A stretch of 64,000 bases of DNA from CAYUBI01 sp964443005 (GTDB lineage: Bacteria; Margulisbacteria; Riflemargulisbacteria; GWF2-35-9; CAYUBI01): contig CAYUBI010000001.1 of assembly GCA_964443005.1 (NCBI GenBank), positions 26,230-90,229 on the forward strand. Direction: 5' to 3'. The position numbers and the translations under genes were made by a program. The notes below the pieces were generated by a model, which made no database searches, was not told the DNA's origin, and was given only the letters and a program-made list of their open reading frames with translations. Position 1 is the stretch's first letter. Every line of letters starts with the position of its first letter. Shown here one piece after another: positions 27,770 to 37,946 of the stretch.

Positions 27770-29161
27770 ATGATTTTTTGCATCAGTATTACATTAATCG
27801 CAACAATTTCAATAGGCACTACTACACTATTTTTCAAAAAACATCAAAAAGCAAAACAAGAAATCGATCAACTCAAACATGAAATTCATCAAAATCAACT
27901 TCAATTAGAAAAAACAAATATATTTCATGAAGATATCTCAAAAAAACTAATTAAAAAAGCAAATGAAATTACCATGATTGCAAGTGAAACTAAAATTGGC
28001 ATCAAAAACAATAGCGAAGTTGTCAATTCCGTTGCAGAACAAACCAATGAACAGTTCATCAAAATCCAAGATTTAATGAAAAACATGGATACAATGCAAA
28101 CATTAGTACAAGAAATATCAAATGGACAATATTTGCAAGTTCAGTCATTAACCTCTACAACTCAACATGTCAATGATATGTGTTTTACAATAACCAAACA
28201 ATCAGCAGATACAAATGGTCAATCCCGAGATATTTCTAACACGCGCATTATCATTACAAACATGATGAAAGCCATTGAACAAATCACCAATGACTCGTCA
28301 ACTGCAAGCATGTCATCTGCTAATGCAGTTGATGTTGCTAATGAGGGACAATCCATTGTAGATGATACAGTTCAAGCTATGGAACAAATTCAACATGCAG
28401 TCTTAGATGTTGCAAGAAAAATTGAAAACCTAGGTTTCAGTTCAGAAAAAATTGAAGAAATTATTAAAACAATTCAAGATATTTCAAAACGTACAAATTT
28501 GCTTTCATTAAATGCTGCGATTGAAGCAGCACGAGCAGGCATTCATGGTCAAGGATTTGCTGTTGTTGCTGACGAAGTTCGCCATTTAGCAGATCTAACT
28601 GTAGTAGCGACAAAAGAAATTACAGCAATCATACAAGGAATTCAAGCTGAAACAACAGATGTTATTACAACTATGGAAGTAGGAAAAAATGAAGTTCAAA
28701 ATGGTTTTATGTTAACTATCCTAATGAAACAATCCTTTTCAAAAATTGTTAAAGAAGTTAACTATATTTCTGAACAAATTCATAATATCTCAGCTGCTGC
28801 AGAAGAATTAAATGCTTCTAGCAATGATGTTATTACCATGCTAAATACGCTTTACCAGTTTATTGAAGCGAATTTAGGAATCATCCAATCTGATACTGAA
28901 AATACAAAAAAAATACTTAATTCGATTGAAGAAATAAAAAAAGTATCAGAAAATCATAATCGATTTGTCACTGACATGGATAATTTATATAAAAATACAA
29001 TGGAAAAAATTAAAAAAATATCGTTATTAGCTCAGGATAATGCAGGATCTGCTGAAGAAGTTTCAAGCATTACTGAAGAAATTGGCGGAATGATTGATAT
29101 GGTACGCACTTATTCCGAAGAACTAAATACTATTTCAACAGAACTTGTCAACAATAATTAA
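27770..29161 (+). CDS. methyl-accepting chemotaxis-like signalling protein without sensory domain
   Basis: The 463-residue protein has one N-terminal membrane helix (about 2-22), a coiled coil and the receptor signalling tip ([20 protein letters not shown], then [16 protein letters not shown]). It lacks a periplasmic domain and a recognisable HAMP. It may sense through partners or through the membrane. The ATG at 27770 is chosen over an in-frame GTG at 27743, since GAAAGG lies 9 bp before it. Its stop overlaps the convergent Ppx gene by 4 bp. Confidence 0.9.
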   Translation: MIFCISITLIATISIGTTTLFFKKHQKAKQEIDQLKHEIHQNQLQLEKTNIFHEDISKKLIKKANEITMIASETKIGIKNNSEVVNSVAEQTNEQFIKIQDLMKNMDTMQTLVQEISNGQYLQVQSLTSTTQHVNDMCFTITKQSADTNGQSRDISNTRIIITNMMKAIEQITNDSSTASMSSANAVDVANEGQSIVDDTVQAMEQIQHAVLDVARKIENLGFSSEKIEEIIKTIQDISKRTNLLSLNAAIEAARAGIHGQGFAVVADEVRHLADLTVVATKEITAIIQGIQAETTDVITTMEVGKNEVQNGFMLTILMKQSFSKIVKEVNYISEQIHNISAAAEELNASSNDVITMLNTLYQFIEANLGIIQSDTENTKKILNSIEEIKKVSENHNRFVTDMDNLYKNTMEKIKKISLLAQDNAGSAEEVSSITEEIGGMIDMVRTYSEELNTISTELVNNN

Positions 29162-30078
29162 TTCATTAATAGTCGATGAACTAAACCATACCGAAGTCCT
29201 TTATCACTCACAGTTGCACAATCTACGCCAAAAAGCTGCATAATTGCAATCAATTCAATAATTCCAGCAATCATCACATCTGCTCGTAATTGTTCAACGT
29301 GAAAATATTCCTCTTTTTCATGATGCGTACACACAATTGCCTTTGCTAATGTATACTCCAAAAAAGATAGCGATATCTGGCTACCATGAATTTGCTCTGC
29401 TGCATAATGAGCTAAAGCCTGTTCAAGACGAGATACAGTAGTTCCTGTTCCACCCAACACAATCAATTGGTTGAGCATAACATCAGAGAATTGATTCAAG
29501 GCCAAAAAGGATCGCGATAAATGTTCTTTCACACACTGAATATCATTAATTGTTGGACATTCCTTGGATAAAAACTGTTCAGTCAAACGAACAACACCAA
29601 TATCTAAACTTTTCATGAACTGAACCTTCTGATCCACTAGCAAAACAAATTCGGTACTTCCACCCCCCTGATCTACAAGTACAGCTGGGGACAAAATCGG
29701 AGAAACTGTGCACAATACCGTATCTGCAACTAATTCTGCTTCTTCATGTCCAGATAAAATTGTCATAGTTAACGGAATTTTATTTAACTCATTATAAAAA
29801 ATCGAAGTATCCTCAATATCGCGCAGTGCAGAAGTTCCAATAAACGAGTAATTCGTTACTCCATAATAATCCATTTTCTGTTTGTACTCTCGCAAAACAG
29901 CCAGAGTTCGTTGCATTGGAACAGGTTGCAATGTAGACGTGCGATCAACCAATTCACCAATGCGAGTAACATCTCGATGCTCGAAAAGTACGACAAGCTG
30001 CCCAAATTTACGCGTAGCAATCACAATTCGTAGTGAATTAGTCCCAAGATCAATGCCTGCAACAACTGGCTCAATCAC
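29158..30078 (-). CDS. Ppx/GppA family phosphatase
   Basis: The roughly 306-residue protein has the ASKHA phosphate-1 motif [21 protein letters not shown], the phosphate-2 motif [10 protein letters not shown] and [11 protein letters not shown] near residue 230. Family members hydrolyse polyphosphate or pppGpp. The size is that of the short catalytic form without the C-terminal HD domain, so which substrate is used cannot be told. A GTG start at 30078 is preferred, 4 bp after the SLBB gene stop, because it gives the family's usual short N-terminus. Confidence 0.88.
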   Translation of the reverse strand: MIEPVVAGIDLGTNSLRIVIATRKFGQLVVLFEHRDVTRIGELVDRTSTLQPVPMQRTLAVLREYKQKMDYYGVTNYSFIGTSALRDIEDTSIFYNELNKIPLTMTILSGHEEAELVADTVLCTVSPILSPAVLVDQGGGSTEFVLLVDQKVQFMKSLDIGVVRLTEQFLSKECPTINDIQCVKEHLSRSFLALNQFSDVMLNQLIVLGGTGTTVSRLEQALAHYAAEQIHGSQISLSFLEYTLAKAIVCTHHEKEEYFHVEQLRADVMIAGIIELIAIMQLFGVDCATVSDKGLRYGLVHRLLMN

Positions 30079-30082
30079 ATTC

Positions 30083-33000
30083 TTATTTTCCAAATACGAC
30101 TTTCCACACAGCTGCAATATTAAAAACAACTTGCGAAAAATCCAACCATGTTTTCAGCGGATCTTTTCGCTCCACTTTTTCTGCAGGAACAATCACTGTA
30201 TCTCCCATTTGAACACGGTAATCCAGTCCAGCATCTCGAATTGCAAAACCAGCAGCATCTACAACATAAATTTGATCCAACAATGCTCCATTTACCAATC
30301 CACCTGCACTTTGAACATAATCATTTACAGAATATCCTTGCTGAAAGGCATAAACACCTTCTTTAAAAATACCGCCTTTCACAACAATCACTGAATTGAT
30401 TTTGGGAACTACAATTCGATCACCATCCTGAAGCAACAAATCCGAATTCGACCCTGCAAATGAATCAACATTATCAATTTTCAAATTAATACGCGTACTG
30501 GAAATTTGCTCAATAGGCACCAAGCCGTCTACATTCTCATTGACTTTTGTTTTTTCTAAATCTTCACTAGTTTGGCGATAAAAAGTTAACCCTTTTAAAA
30601 AACTAAGATTCGTTAAACCGCCACTTAAAGCAAGCACATCAGATAAATGACTATCGCGCCGTACAGAATAGGCTCCAGGATAATTAACTTCGCCACTAAT
30701 CGTCACATCAACTTTATCAATAAAATCAATTTTCTTTCGAATATAAATAATGTCACGTGAATTTAATTGAATTGATTTCATGGTTTGTTCAGTTAGCATT
30801 AATTTTCGACACTGCATTTTCCCTTCAGAATAACCAAAAACCTCTACAAACGACTGATCTGCAAGATACGATACCCCACCTGCCATAAATAACAAATCTT
30901 TTATAGTCATATTCCGCTCAAAAGGATAAGAGCCAGGTTGTTTAACATAACCCAAAATAGAAATCGACTCTGCTTCATAAACATCAGATACCGCATAAAT
31001 ACGCACCCAGTCTTCTGGCTCTAATACCATAGACATTAATGGATCAATACTATTACTAGACACATTTCCAGTTAAAACAATAGACTGAAGATTAATTGTA
31101 ATCAGTTTCAAAGAATAATCATGTGGATTAAATCGAACGATTTCAGCACGCGGCAAGTACGTTGTAGGCTTAACTCCACCTGATGAAAAAAGTAAATCAG
31201 ATAAGGTCATCTTATTTTTTAAATCATAAATTCCAGGTCGATCAACAAACCCACTAATCGACACTTTTTGCCCGGGAAATATTTCGGATTCACTATATAG
31301 CCGAAGAACATCACCATCTTCAAGTGGCATAGCTAATGTTTGCTTATCTGCCAAATTAATTACAACTAATTTCTTACGATTGTCTTTATCTAATCGGGTT
31401 AATTCTGCCCGATCCAAATAAGTTTTTGGCTTAATACCTCCACCTGTAAAAATTAAATCTGACAAAGTCATTTTATTTTTTAGCATGTACGTTCCTGGGC
31501 GATCAACATACCCCAAAACCCCCACACGATTAGATGGATAAATTTCTGTATCACTATATATCCGCAACAAGTCACCGGTTTGCAAGGGAATATTTAATTG
31601 ATTTTTATCTTCCAGATTAATCACAATCAATTTAAGTTTATTCGCAGTATCAAAGCGTGTTAATTCCGCACGCGACGTATACGTAAAGGGTTTCAAGCCT
31701 CCTGCTTTTTGAATCAACTGATTAATAATCATATTGGGTTTATACTCAAAATCACCCGGATACATCACATTTCCAGCAATATTTACAAAACCCATCACAC
31801 TACCTTCAATAGCCTCAACACTCACAACATCACCATTTTCGACTTGAATAGTTTTCGCATTTTTTTGTAAATCATTAACATCCTTAAAATAAAAACTATT
31901 CACTTTACGCAAATCATCTTCACGGCTAATGATATTCACTTTTTTATAATAGCTATCTTTCGTAAATCCACCAGCTAAATCAATCAATTCAGCCAACGTT
32001 GTATGGTCCTTAAATTCATATATCGCAGGACGCTTAATTTCTCCTTGCAACAAGACTGTTTCCATAATATTATCAACAAAAACAACATCTCCTTGCTGCA
32101 AAGCATAATCATCACGCTTGTTGCCTTCCAAAAGAAACTTATAAAGATCAATAACTGCTATTAAGCGACTTTTTCGAACCAACCGAATAGAACGAAGACT
32201 CCCAGTTTTTTGAATGCCACCAGCTTCAAACAACGCATGAAAAAGTGTTGTTGTAGAACCAACCAAATATTGTCCTGGACCATTGACCTCACCCAACAAA
32301 AAAATAGGCATTACACGAAGTCTACCCATTGTAATATCCATAGTAAAGTTAGCAAATACTTGATTTAAACTCCGCTCAATTATTTTCTTTGCCTGTCCCA
32401 GAGACATATTACCAACACTCATTCGACCAACTTTAGGAAGAACAATCGAACCCGTTGTATCCAAAACCAAGGTCATTTGCTGCTGAAGATTGCCCCACAT
32501 AAATAAATTTATTTCGTCTCCTGGCCCTAAAATATAATCGTCTCCTACTGGAACATTACTCAAGGGTGCAAACGTTTTAGACGCATTATTAAAAACGCCA
32601 TATCCAAATTGCGGCAATGTTGTTTTATATCGATTTTGAATTGGCGATAATATTAATAATTTTGCTGGTTTATCTCCTCCGATTTTTTTAGCCTCATCAG
32701 CTGCAGTCGTAACTGCAGGATCCTCAACTGAATTTTTTTTATTATCAATCACATCAATTTCTGAACGATCTGGCAAATTTTCTTCAGTTCTCAATGTAGA
32801 TTTAGCAACTTCAGCTTCCTTTAATTGCCTGTCAAGTAATGCTCGCTGCTGAGGTGCTAACGGCTTTCCTGCTTTATATTGCTGAAGCTGCTGTTGTTTT
32901 ACTGGATCTTTTAATATCTCTTGAACTTTATTTGTTTGCTCTGGAGACAACTTATCCATAGCTTGCTGTACAGCTTGCGGATCTCCAGCAGGAGGCACAA

Positions 33001-33106
33001 CTAGTGCAGAAGCAACCGGAAGTACTGGTTCTGCTGCTCCAAAAGACATCACTGCAAAGCAAACAACAAAAAAAAGAACGACTACCCTAATGCCACTATT
33101 TTTCAT
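30083..33106 (-). CDS. large SLBB-repeat polysaccharide export protein (Wza-like)
   Basis: The 1007-residue protein has a signal peptide (cleavage near residue 24, no lipobox cysteine), a low-complexity Gln/Lys-rich helix, and a Poly_export domain (about 185-265: DDYILGPGDEINLFMWGN). Eight SLBB modules follow, each with a G-x-V-x-x-P-G-x-Y strand and an A/G-GG turn. Wza has 379 residues and far fewer SLBB domains, so this would form an unusually long periplasmic channel or lining. AAGGA precedes the ATG. It lies downstream of a nucleotide-sugar epimerase gene, which fits a capsule or exopolysaccharide role. Confidence 0.88.
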   Translation of the reverse strand: MKNSGIRVVVLFFVVCFAVMSFGAAEPVLPVASALVVPPAGDPQAVQQAMDKLSPEQTNKVQEILKDPVKQQQLQQYKAGKPLAPQQRALLDRQLKEAEVAKSTLRTEENLPDRSEIDVIDNKKNSVEDPAVTTAADEAKKIGGDKPAKLLILSPIQNRYKTTLPQFGYGVFNNASKTFAPLSNVPVGDDYILGPGDEINLFMWGNLQQQMTLVLDTTGSIVLPKVGRMSVGNMSLGQAKKIIERSLNQVFANFTMDITMGRLRVMPIFLLGEVNGPGQYLVGSTTTLFHALFEAGGIQKTGSLRSIRLVRKSRLIAVIDLYKFLLEGNKRDDYALQQGDVVFVDNIMETVLLQGEIKRPAIYEFKDHTTLAELIDLAGGFTKDSYYKKVNIISREDDLRKVNSFYFKDVNDLQKNAKTIQVENGDVVSVEAIEGSVMGFVNIAGNVMYPGDFEYKPNMIINQLIQKAGGLKPFTYTSRAELTRFDTANKLKLIVINLEDKNQLNIPLQTGDLLRIYSDTEIYPSNRVGVLGYVDRPGTYMLKNKMTLSDLIFTGGGIKPKTYLDRAELTRLDKDNRKKLVVINLADKQTLAMPLEDGDVLRLYSESEIFPGQKVSISGFVDRPGIYDLKNKMTLSDLLFSSGGVKPTTYLPRAEIVRFNPHDYSLKLITINLQSIVLTGNVSSNSIDPLMSMVLEPEDWVRIYAVSDVYEAESISILGYVKQPGSYPFERNMTIKDLLFMAGGVSYLADQSFVEVFGYSEGKMQCRKLMLTEQTMKSIQLNSRDIIYIRKKIDFIDKVDVTISGEVNYPGAYSVRRDSHLSDVLALSGGLTNLSFLKGLTFYRQTSEDLEKTKVNENVDGLVPIEQISSTRINLKIDNVDSFAGSNSDLLLQDGDRIVVPKINSVIVVKGGIFKEGVYAFQQGYSVNDYVQSAGGLVNGALLDQIYVVDAAGFAIRDAGLDYRVQMGDTVIVPAEKVERKDPLKTWLDFSQVVFNIAAVWKVVFGK
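31130..31715 (-). repeat. tandem SLBB modules with near-identical sequence
   Basis: Within the export gene, three successive units spaced about 260-270 bp encode KP-x-TY-x-x-RAE-hydrophobic-TR followed by a lysine-rich strand and, in two units, G-F/Y-VDRPG-I/T-Y-x-LKNKMTLSDL. Their closeness suggests recent internal duplication. Boundaries are approximate. Confidence 0.6.
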
Positions 33107-33125
33107 GAATTCATCCTTCTTAAAA

Positions 33126-34079
33126 TTATTTGGAATTCAACATCATACTATGCCACATTTTAGATAATCCATCAACCAGTGAAACTGCTGGAACATATCC
33201 AAAACTAGAGCAAATTAAGGAAATATCTGAAGCTGAATCGCGAATATCTCCTTCTCTAGGCGCAACATAATGTCGATTAATCGTTTTCCCACTCACATGA
33301 CTTAATGCAAGAATAAGTTGATTCAAGGATGTTGTAATTCCGGTTGCAACATTATATATACCTAACCCAGGTAATGATTGCAATGCCAATAAAATCGCTT
33401 GAACAATATTGGCGACATTAACGAAATCACGGGTTTGCTGCCCATCACCATAAATCGTCAATGGCTGCTCATGAATCAAGCGATCCCAAAAAATTGAAAT
33501 CACACCAGAATACGGGCTTTTAGGATCTTGTCGCTCGCCAAATACATTAAAAAAACGAAAACCAACACTTGACAACCCTTCAGCATAAAATGCACGTGCA
33601 TCTACTTCGTTTTGCAATTTATGTTCACCATATGGAGAAATTGGCAGCACTGGCGTTTGTTCAGACAAGGGCAATTCACTAGAATCGCCATAAACAGCTG
33701 CAGACGAAGCATACACAACTTTTTTAACGCCACCTATGTGAGCAGCACGAAATACATTTTGTGTACCTTCAACGTTAATTGAAAATGCTTTTTTAGGATC
33801 GCGAATGGATTCCTGAACAGATACTAAAGCAGCAAGATGTACAACATAATCACAGTTCATCATATAGCCAGACAATCGCTCACAATCACGAATATCACCA
33901 TCAATGACTTGGTCGCTTGAAAACCCAACCGGAAGATTTGTTCGCTTACCCGTAGAAAAATTATCATAAACCATAACAAAACAACCTTCTGCAATTAGTG
34001 CATCAACAACATGGCTCCCAATAAAACCTGCACCACCTGTTACCAGAATTCGTTTTGATTTAATTGATAACTTTTTCAT
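33126..34079 (-). CDS. NAD-dependent epimerase/dehydratase (nucleotide-sugar)
   Basis: The 317-residue protein is an extended short-chain dehydrogenase: TGGAGFIGSHVVDAL binds NAD, the catalytic SSAAVYG and YGEHK (Tyr-x-x-x-Lys) follow, then RFFNVFGERQDP. The RQDPKSPYSGVIS segment resembles UDP-N-acetylhexosamine 4-epimerases (WbpP group) more than GalE, but the substrate is uncertain. AGGAAG precedes the ATG. It is 19 bp upstream of the SLBB exporter gene, suggesting a polysaccharide operon. Confidence 0.85.
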   Translation of the reverse strand: MKKLSIKSKRILVTGGAGFIGSHVVDALIAEGCFVMVYDNFSTGKRTNLPVGFSSDQVIDGDIRDCERLSGYMMNCDYVVHLAALVSVQESIRDPKKAFSINVEGTQNVFRAAHIGGVKKVVYASSAAVYGDSSELPLSEQTPVLPISPYGEHKLQNEVDARAFYAEGLSSVGFRFFNVFGERQDPKSPYSGVISIFWDRLIHEQPLTIYGDGQQTRDFVNVANIVQAILLALQSLPGLGIYNVATGITTSLNQLILALSHVSGKTINRHYVAPREGDIRDSASDISLICSSFGYVPAVSLVDGLSKMWHSMMLNSK

Positions 34080-34146
34080 TCTGTCACTTCCTATTCTTAT
34101 ATTCTAGTAGAAAAGAATAAAAATGGCAAAAGATTAAAAGTTTGAG

Positions 34147-34175
34147 TAAACAAATCAACCTAATCATACTATAAT
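34147..34175 (+). promoter_or_regulatory. leaderless-type promoter of the radical-SAM gene
   Basis: TAAACA (34147-34152), a 17-bp spacer and perfect TATAAT (34170-34175) lie 8 bp before the ATG at 34184, with no Shine-Dalgarno between. The same TAAACA -35 and spacing occur before the helicase gene at 21323. Confidence 0.55.
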
Positions 34176-34183
34176 CATTTTTC

Positions 34184-35923
34184 ATGTGCGCACTAACACC
34201 TTATTCATTGCTTAAAAAAGTTAACCGGCCTGGACGATATATTGCAACGGAAATTAATGCTATCAAAAAAAACTGGACTAATCTTACAGTTAAAGGTGTG
34301 CTTGCATTTCCAGACAAATATGAAATTGGCATGTCCAGTCTTGGAATGCAAATACTGTATCACGTGATTAATCAGGAAAACAATTTCTGTCTTGAACGAG
34401 TATTTGCACCGGATGATGATATGGCAGATCAGCTTAAAAAAAACAACATGTCACTCTTCTCTTTAGAAACATTACATCCACTCAACGCATTTGACTGTAT
34501 TGGATTTTCGCTACAAACTGAACTAAGCTATACCAATGTTTTGTACATGCTAGATCTGGCTAACATTCCTTACTTAGCCTCATCTAGAAACAATACACAT
34601 CCACTTATTTTTGCAGGAGGAGTTGCTGCAGGAAATCCAGTTCCTATGTCTCGATTTATTGACTTTTTTGTTATTGGAGATGGAGAAGAAGCAATGATGG
34701 ACGTATTTCAAGCTCTATCACACTACGCTAACAAAACAAAAGCAGAAAAATTACGTCACCTTTCAACTATTCAAGGCATATATGTGCCGATTCTACATAA
34801 AGAAACTACGCCAATTCAAAAACGAACAATTGTAGAATTCAATTCATCTTGGTTTCCAGAACGTCCGTTAATCCCAAGCTTAAAAGTCATTCACGATCGG
34901 GCTGCTGTAGAAATTATGCGGGGCTGTCCAAGGCATTGTCGATTTTGTCACGCAGGACATACCAATCGTCCTGTACGCATCAAAGAACCTAACCAAGTTA
35001 TTAACGAAGCCTGTACGCTCATGACCCGCTGTGGATTTGAAAACTTAACGCTTTTATCACTCAGCAGCAGCGATCATCCTAACATTGTTGATATTGCACA
35101 AAAAGTCGATAAAGAAGCTTCTGTGCGAAAAATTTCAGTTAACTTGCCATCCTTGCGAATTGACTCTTATACTACAAAACTGAGTTTTATCACGCATCAT
35201 ATTCGAAAAACAGGGCTTACCTTAGCACCTGAAGCAGGTAGTCAACGTCTGCGTAACGTCATTAACAAGGATATTTCCGAAGAACAAATTCTTGCAGCTA
35301 TTCGCGCAGCTCTTGAAGGAAACATTCATCGTATCAAATTATATATGATGATCGGGCTTCCCACAGAAACCCAAGGAGATTTGGAAGCAATTATAATTTT
35401 ATTGCGAACTATTCTTAATTTAGCAAATGATATGCGTAAAAAACTAGAATTAACACTTAATATCTCACTATTCATTCCAAAACCGTTTACTCCGTTTCAA
35501 TGGTGCAGTCAAATTTCTACAGAAAAAGCACAAGAACGTATTTATTGGCTCAAAGACCAAGTCAAACGCATCAAAGGTATCAAAATAAAATACTCTGATT
35601 TCTTCACAGCCAATCTTGAGGGACTTTTATCTCGAGGGGATACTGCAACTGGCATATTAATTGAGCACGCATTCAAAAATGGCGCTCGTTTTGACGCATG
35701 GCACGAGCATCTCAATCACAGCGCATGGGAAAAAGCTATGAATCAAGCATTGATCAAGCATGAAGATTATTTAGGCGAACGATCACTCAATGAACGATTA
35801 CCGTGGGAATTTATCAACATGGGAGTCAATCGCAACTACCTAATCAGCGAATATCATTTAGCACAAACAGAAAAACAATCATCTTCATGTCAAGCCAATT
35901 GCACACGGTGCGGAGCATGTTAA
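34184..35923 (+). CDS. B12-binding-like radical SAM protein, TIGR03960 family
   Basis: The 579-residue protein has an N-terminal corrinoid-binding-like domain (about 30-190) and a radical-SAM barrel with the cluster motif C-x3-C-x2-C in RGCPRHCRFCHAGH near residue 245. It ends with a second cysteine group CQANCTRCGAC. The family is widespread but its reaction is not established. It is always paired with a DUF2344 protein, as here: the next gene starts inside its stop region. Confidence 0.9.
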   Translation: MCALTPYSLLKKVNRPGRYIATEINAIKKNWTNLTVKGVLAFPDKYEIGMSSLGMQILYHVINQENNFCLERVFAPDDDMADQLKKNNMSLFSLETLHPLNAFDCIGFSLQTELSYTNVLYMLDLANIPYLASSRNNTHPLIFAGGVAAGNPVPMSRFIDFFVIGDGEEAMMDVFQALSHYANKTKAEKLRHLSTIQGIYVPILHKETTPIQKRTIVEFNSSWFPERPLIPSLKVIHDRAAVEIMRGCPRHCRFCHAGHTNRPVRIKEPNQVINEACTLMTRCGFENLTLLSLSSSDHPNIVDIAQKVDKEASVRKISVNLPSLRIDSYTTKLSFITHHIRKTGLTLAPEAGSQRLRNVINKDISEEQILAAIRAALEGNIHRIKLYMMIGLPTETQGDLEAIIILLRTILNLANDMRKKLELTLNISLFIPKPFTPFQWCSQISTEKAQERIYWLKDQVKRIKGIKIKYSDFFTANLEGLLSRGDTATGILIEHAFKNGARFDAWHEHLNHSAWEKAMNQALIKHEDYLGERSLNERLPWEFINMGVNRNYLISEYHLAQTEKQSSSCQANCTRCGAC

Positions 35924-36525
35924 AGAATGAATGGACAGTATTTCGATTTCGAAAAATAGAAGAAGCGATTTTTATTGGTCACTTAGATGTGATGTATTGT
36001 TTTGAACGCGCCATTCGACGAGCACAACTCCCAATTATTTATTCGGAAGGATTTAATCCATCTATGCGAATTTCCTTTGCAAGCCCCTTATCATTAGGTA
36101 TTGAAGGAAAAAGCGAATATCTTTTTGCAGAATTTTCTGAACCACTTATGAACACATGCCTTAATCAACTCAATGAATGCCTTCCTTATGGGCTATCCGT
36201 ATATCAAACAGCACAATTACGAATTCCCCCCAAAAAATTGATGAAAACACTATCTGGATTTATCTTTTCAATTCTATTTTCAGATACTGATGCCTGTCAA
36301 CGCACTATCGATTATTTCGCATCATATCCTTTTAGTGTAGATCCAACGCTAATTCAAGACCACTCGGTTATCACAACATTATATCAATCCAACAAAAAAA
36401 TATGGCGTTTTTTTCTCAAACACTTCGGCGAAAAAAGTCCATCAATCAAACATATTCTTTTAACAACACCTGAACCAGACTCAATACAACATATTTCACG
36501 AGACCTAATTCAATTTAAAGCATGA
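35917..36525 (+). CDS. radical SAM-linked DUF2344 (TIGR03936) protein
   Basis: The roughly 202-residue protein matches the family start (FRFRKIEEAIFIGHLDVMYCFERAIRRA in parts), then YSEGFNPSMRISFASPLSLG and a mixed alpha/beta C-terminus. Function is unknown; it is fused to or paired with TIGR03960 proteins. The ATG at 35917 overlaps the upstream stop by 7 bp. GGAG is only 1 bp away, so translation probably depends on coupling. A GTG at 35908 is an alternative. Confidence 0.88.
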   Translation: MLKNEWTVFRFRKIEEAIFIGHLDVMYCFERAIRRAQLPIIYSEGFNPSMRISFASPLSLGIEGKSEYLFAEFSEPLMNTCLNQLNECLPYGLSVYQTAQLRIPPKKLMKTLSGFIFSILFSDTDACQRTIDYFASYPFSVDPTLIQDHSVITTLYQSNKKIWRFFLKHFGEKSPSIKHILLTTPEPDSIQHISRDLIQFKA

Positions 36526-36543
36526 CAACCCACAATTTTGTAG

Positions 36544-36583
36544 TTGATTACGTTCACAATTCTTGTTATGATAACAATGTTAT
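36544..36583 (+). promoter_or_regulatory. flhG promoter with overlapping palindromes
   Basis: TTGATT (36544-36549), a 17-bp spacer and TATGAT (36567-36572) form a promoter. A perfect palindrome TTGTTAT-G-ATAACAA (36563-36577) covers the -10, and a second, ATAAC-AAT-GTTAT (36571-36583), overlaps it. This looks like a repressor site at the start of transcription. Confidence 0.5.
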
Positions 36584-36619
36584 TATTCCAACTTATCCTA
36601 CGATAAACAAGGAAACATT

Positions 36620-37489
36620 ATGATTCAAGATACACACATTTGCAAAATTATTGGTATTACTAGTGGAAAAGGTGGCGTTGGAAAAACTTTTTTGACAGTT
36701 AATTTAGCTATTGCAGCTGCAAAAGCAGGAAAAAAAGTCTTAATTATTGATGGTGATTTAGGCTTAGCGAATGTCCACATTGTAGCAGGAATTTATCCTG
36801 AATATGATTTGCTTGATTTTATCGAAGGCAAAGCATCACTTAAAGATATAATTGCCGAGGGCCCTCAAGGCATTCATCTAATTCCAGGTGCATCAGGCAT
36901 TTTCAAACTATCAAATATGACTCATGCAAATAGAGATCGCCTTGTTAAGCAATTATCTGCGCTTGAACAAGAATATGATCTTATTTTAATTGATACAGAA
37001 GCAGGAATTTCACATAATGTATTTAAATTTTTATCTATTGCAGATCACGTAGTTGTGATTACGACACCAGATCTAACAGCATTAGCAGATGCTTATGCTG
37101 TTATCAAAATAACGCTATCACGAAAAATAAATAGCAATATTAGCTTAGTTGTTAATCGTGTACGCAGTTATACTGAAGGACAAAGTATCTTTATCAAAAT
37201 TAATAACGCTGCAGAAAAGTTTCTAAATGCTAATATCAAAAAACTTGGCTTTATTGCAGAAGACCATCTAACACTTAAAGAATCCATACAAAATCGTAAG
37301 CCAGTCATGATGTATTACACAAAAACAAAACTTGCTGTTAGTATTGATGATGTTGCAAATAAATTATTTGAACTAAATCCACAGCCTATTGTTTCCAAAG
37401 AAACAGTAACCAATAATGTAGTTTTAAATCGCTTTTCTATGTTGCTCAATAATATTAAACTAAAAGAAAAAGAACCAGTAAATAGCTAG
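36620..37489 (+). CDS. flhG: FlhG/MinD-like ParA-family ATPase
   Basis: The 289-residue protein has the deviant Walker A KGGVGKTFLTVNLA (about 15-28), IDGDLGLANVHI and LIDTEAGIS, plus LVVNRV. The GLANVH and ASGIFKLSNM segments are typical of FlhG (YlxH), which sets flagellar number and placement; a MinD-type role is less likely. No flhF is adjacent. AAGGAA precedes the ATG. It ends in a 4-bp convergent overlap with trmL. Confidence 0.82.
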   Translation: MIQDTHICKIIGITSGKGGVGKTFLTVNLAIAAAKAGKKVLIIDGDLGLANVHIVAGIYPEYDLLDFIEGKASLKDIIAEGPQGIHLIPGASGIFKLSNMTHANRDRLVKQLSALEQEYDLILIDTEAGISHNVFKFLSIADHVVVITTPDLTALADAYAVIKITLSRKINSNISLVVNRVRSYTEGQSIFIKINNAAEKFLNANIKKLGFIAEDHLTLKESIQNRKPVMMYYTKTKLAVSIDDVANKLFELNPQPIVSKETVTNNVVLNRFSMLLNNIKLKEKEPVNS

Positions 37490-37941
37490 TAATTATTAAT
37501 TTGTCGAATTGCTTCATATACAACAATACCAACTGCTGTTGATAAATTTATACTTCGAATTGCAGAATTAGCCATAGGGATTTTCATACAACGCTCCCAA
37601 TTCGTGCGCAACAATAACTCAGGAAGCCCACGAGATTCAGGCCCAAAAACCAACATATCCTCTTCTTGAAAAATTGCTCGCGTATAAACTATTTCAGCTT
37701 TAGTCGACAAAAAATATAGTGATCGAGCTTGATTAATATTCCAAAAAATATCCCACGATTCCCAGTAATGAATTTGTACCTGATCCCAATAATCTAGGCC
37801 TGCACGTTTTAATGCTTTATCATCAGTAGAAAAACCCAGCGGTTTTACTAAATGCAGCATTGTATTTGTAGCGCCACACAACCGAGCAATATTGCCTGTA
37901 TTCGGTGGAATTTCTGGCTCAACTAGCACAACATGTAACAC
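37486..37941 (-). CDS. trmL: tRNA (cytidine(34)-2'-O)-methyltransferase
   Basis: The protein of about 151 residues is a minimal SPOUT methyltransferase: VEPEIPPNTGNIARLC, KRAGLDYWD, VFGPESRGLP and the trefoil-knot SINLSTAVGIVVYEA. TrmL methylates the wobble ribose of tRNA-Leu; a tRNA-Leu(CAA), the usual substrate type, is encoded at 53.2 kb. The GTG at 37941 is chosen because it aligns exactly with the E. coli start, although no close Shine-Dalgarno is seen; an ATG 15 codons upstream would overlap galE. Confidence 0.93.
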   Translation of the reverse strand: MLHVVLVEPEIPPNTGNIARLCGATNTMLHLVKPLGFSTDDKALKRAGLDYWDQVQIHYWESWDIFWNINQARSLYFLSTKAEIVYTRAIFQEEDMLVFGPESRGLPELLLRTNWERCMKIPMANSAIRSINLSTAVGIVVYEAIRQINNY

Positions 37942-37946
37942 AAAAG

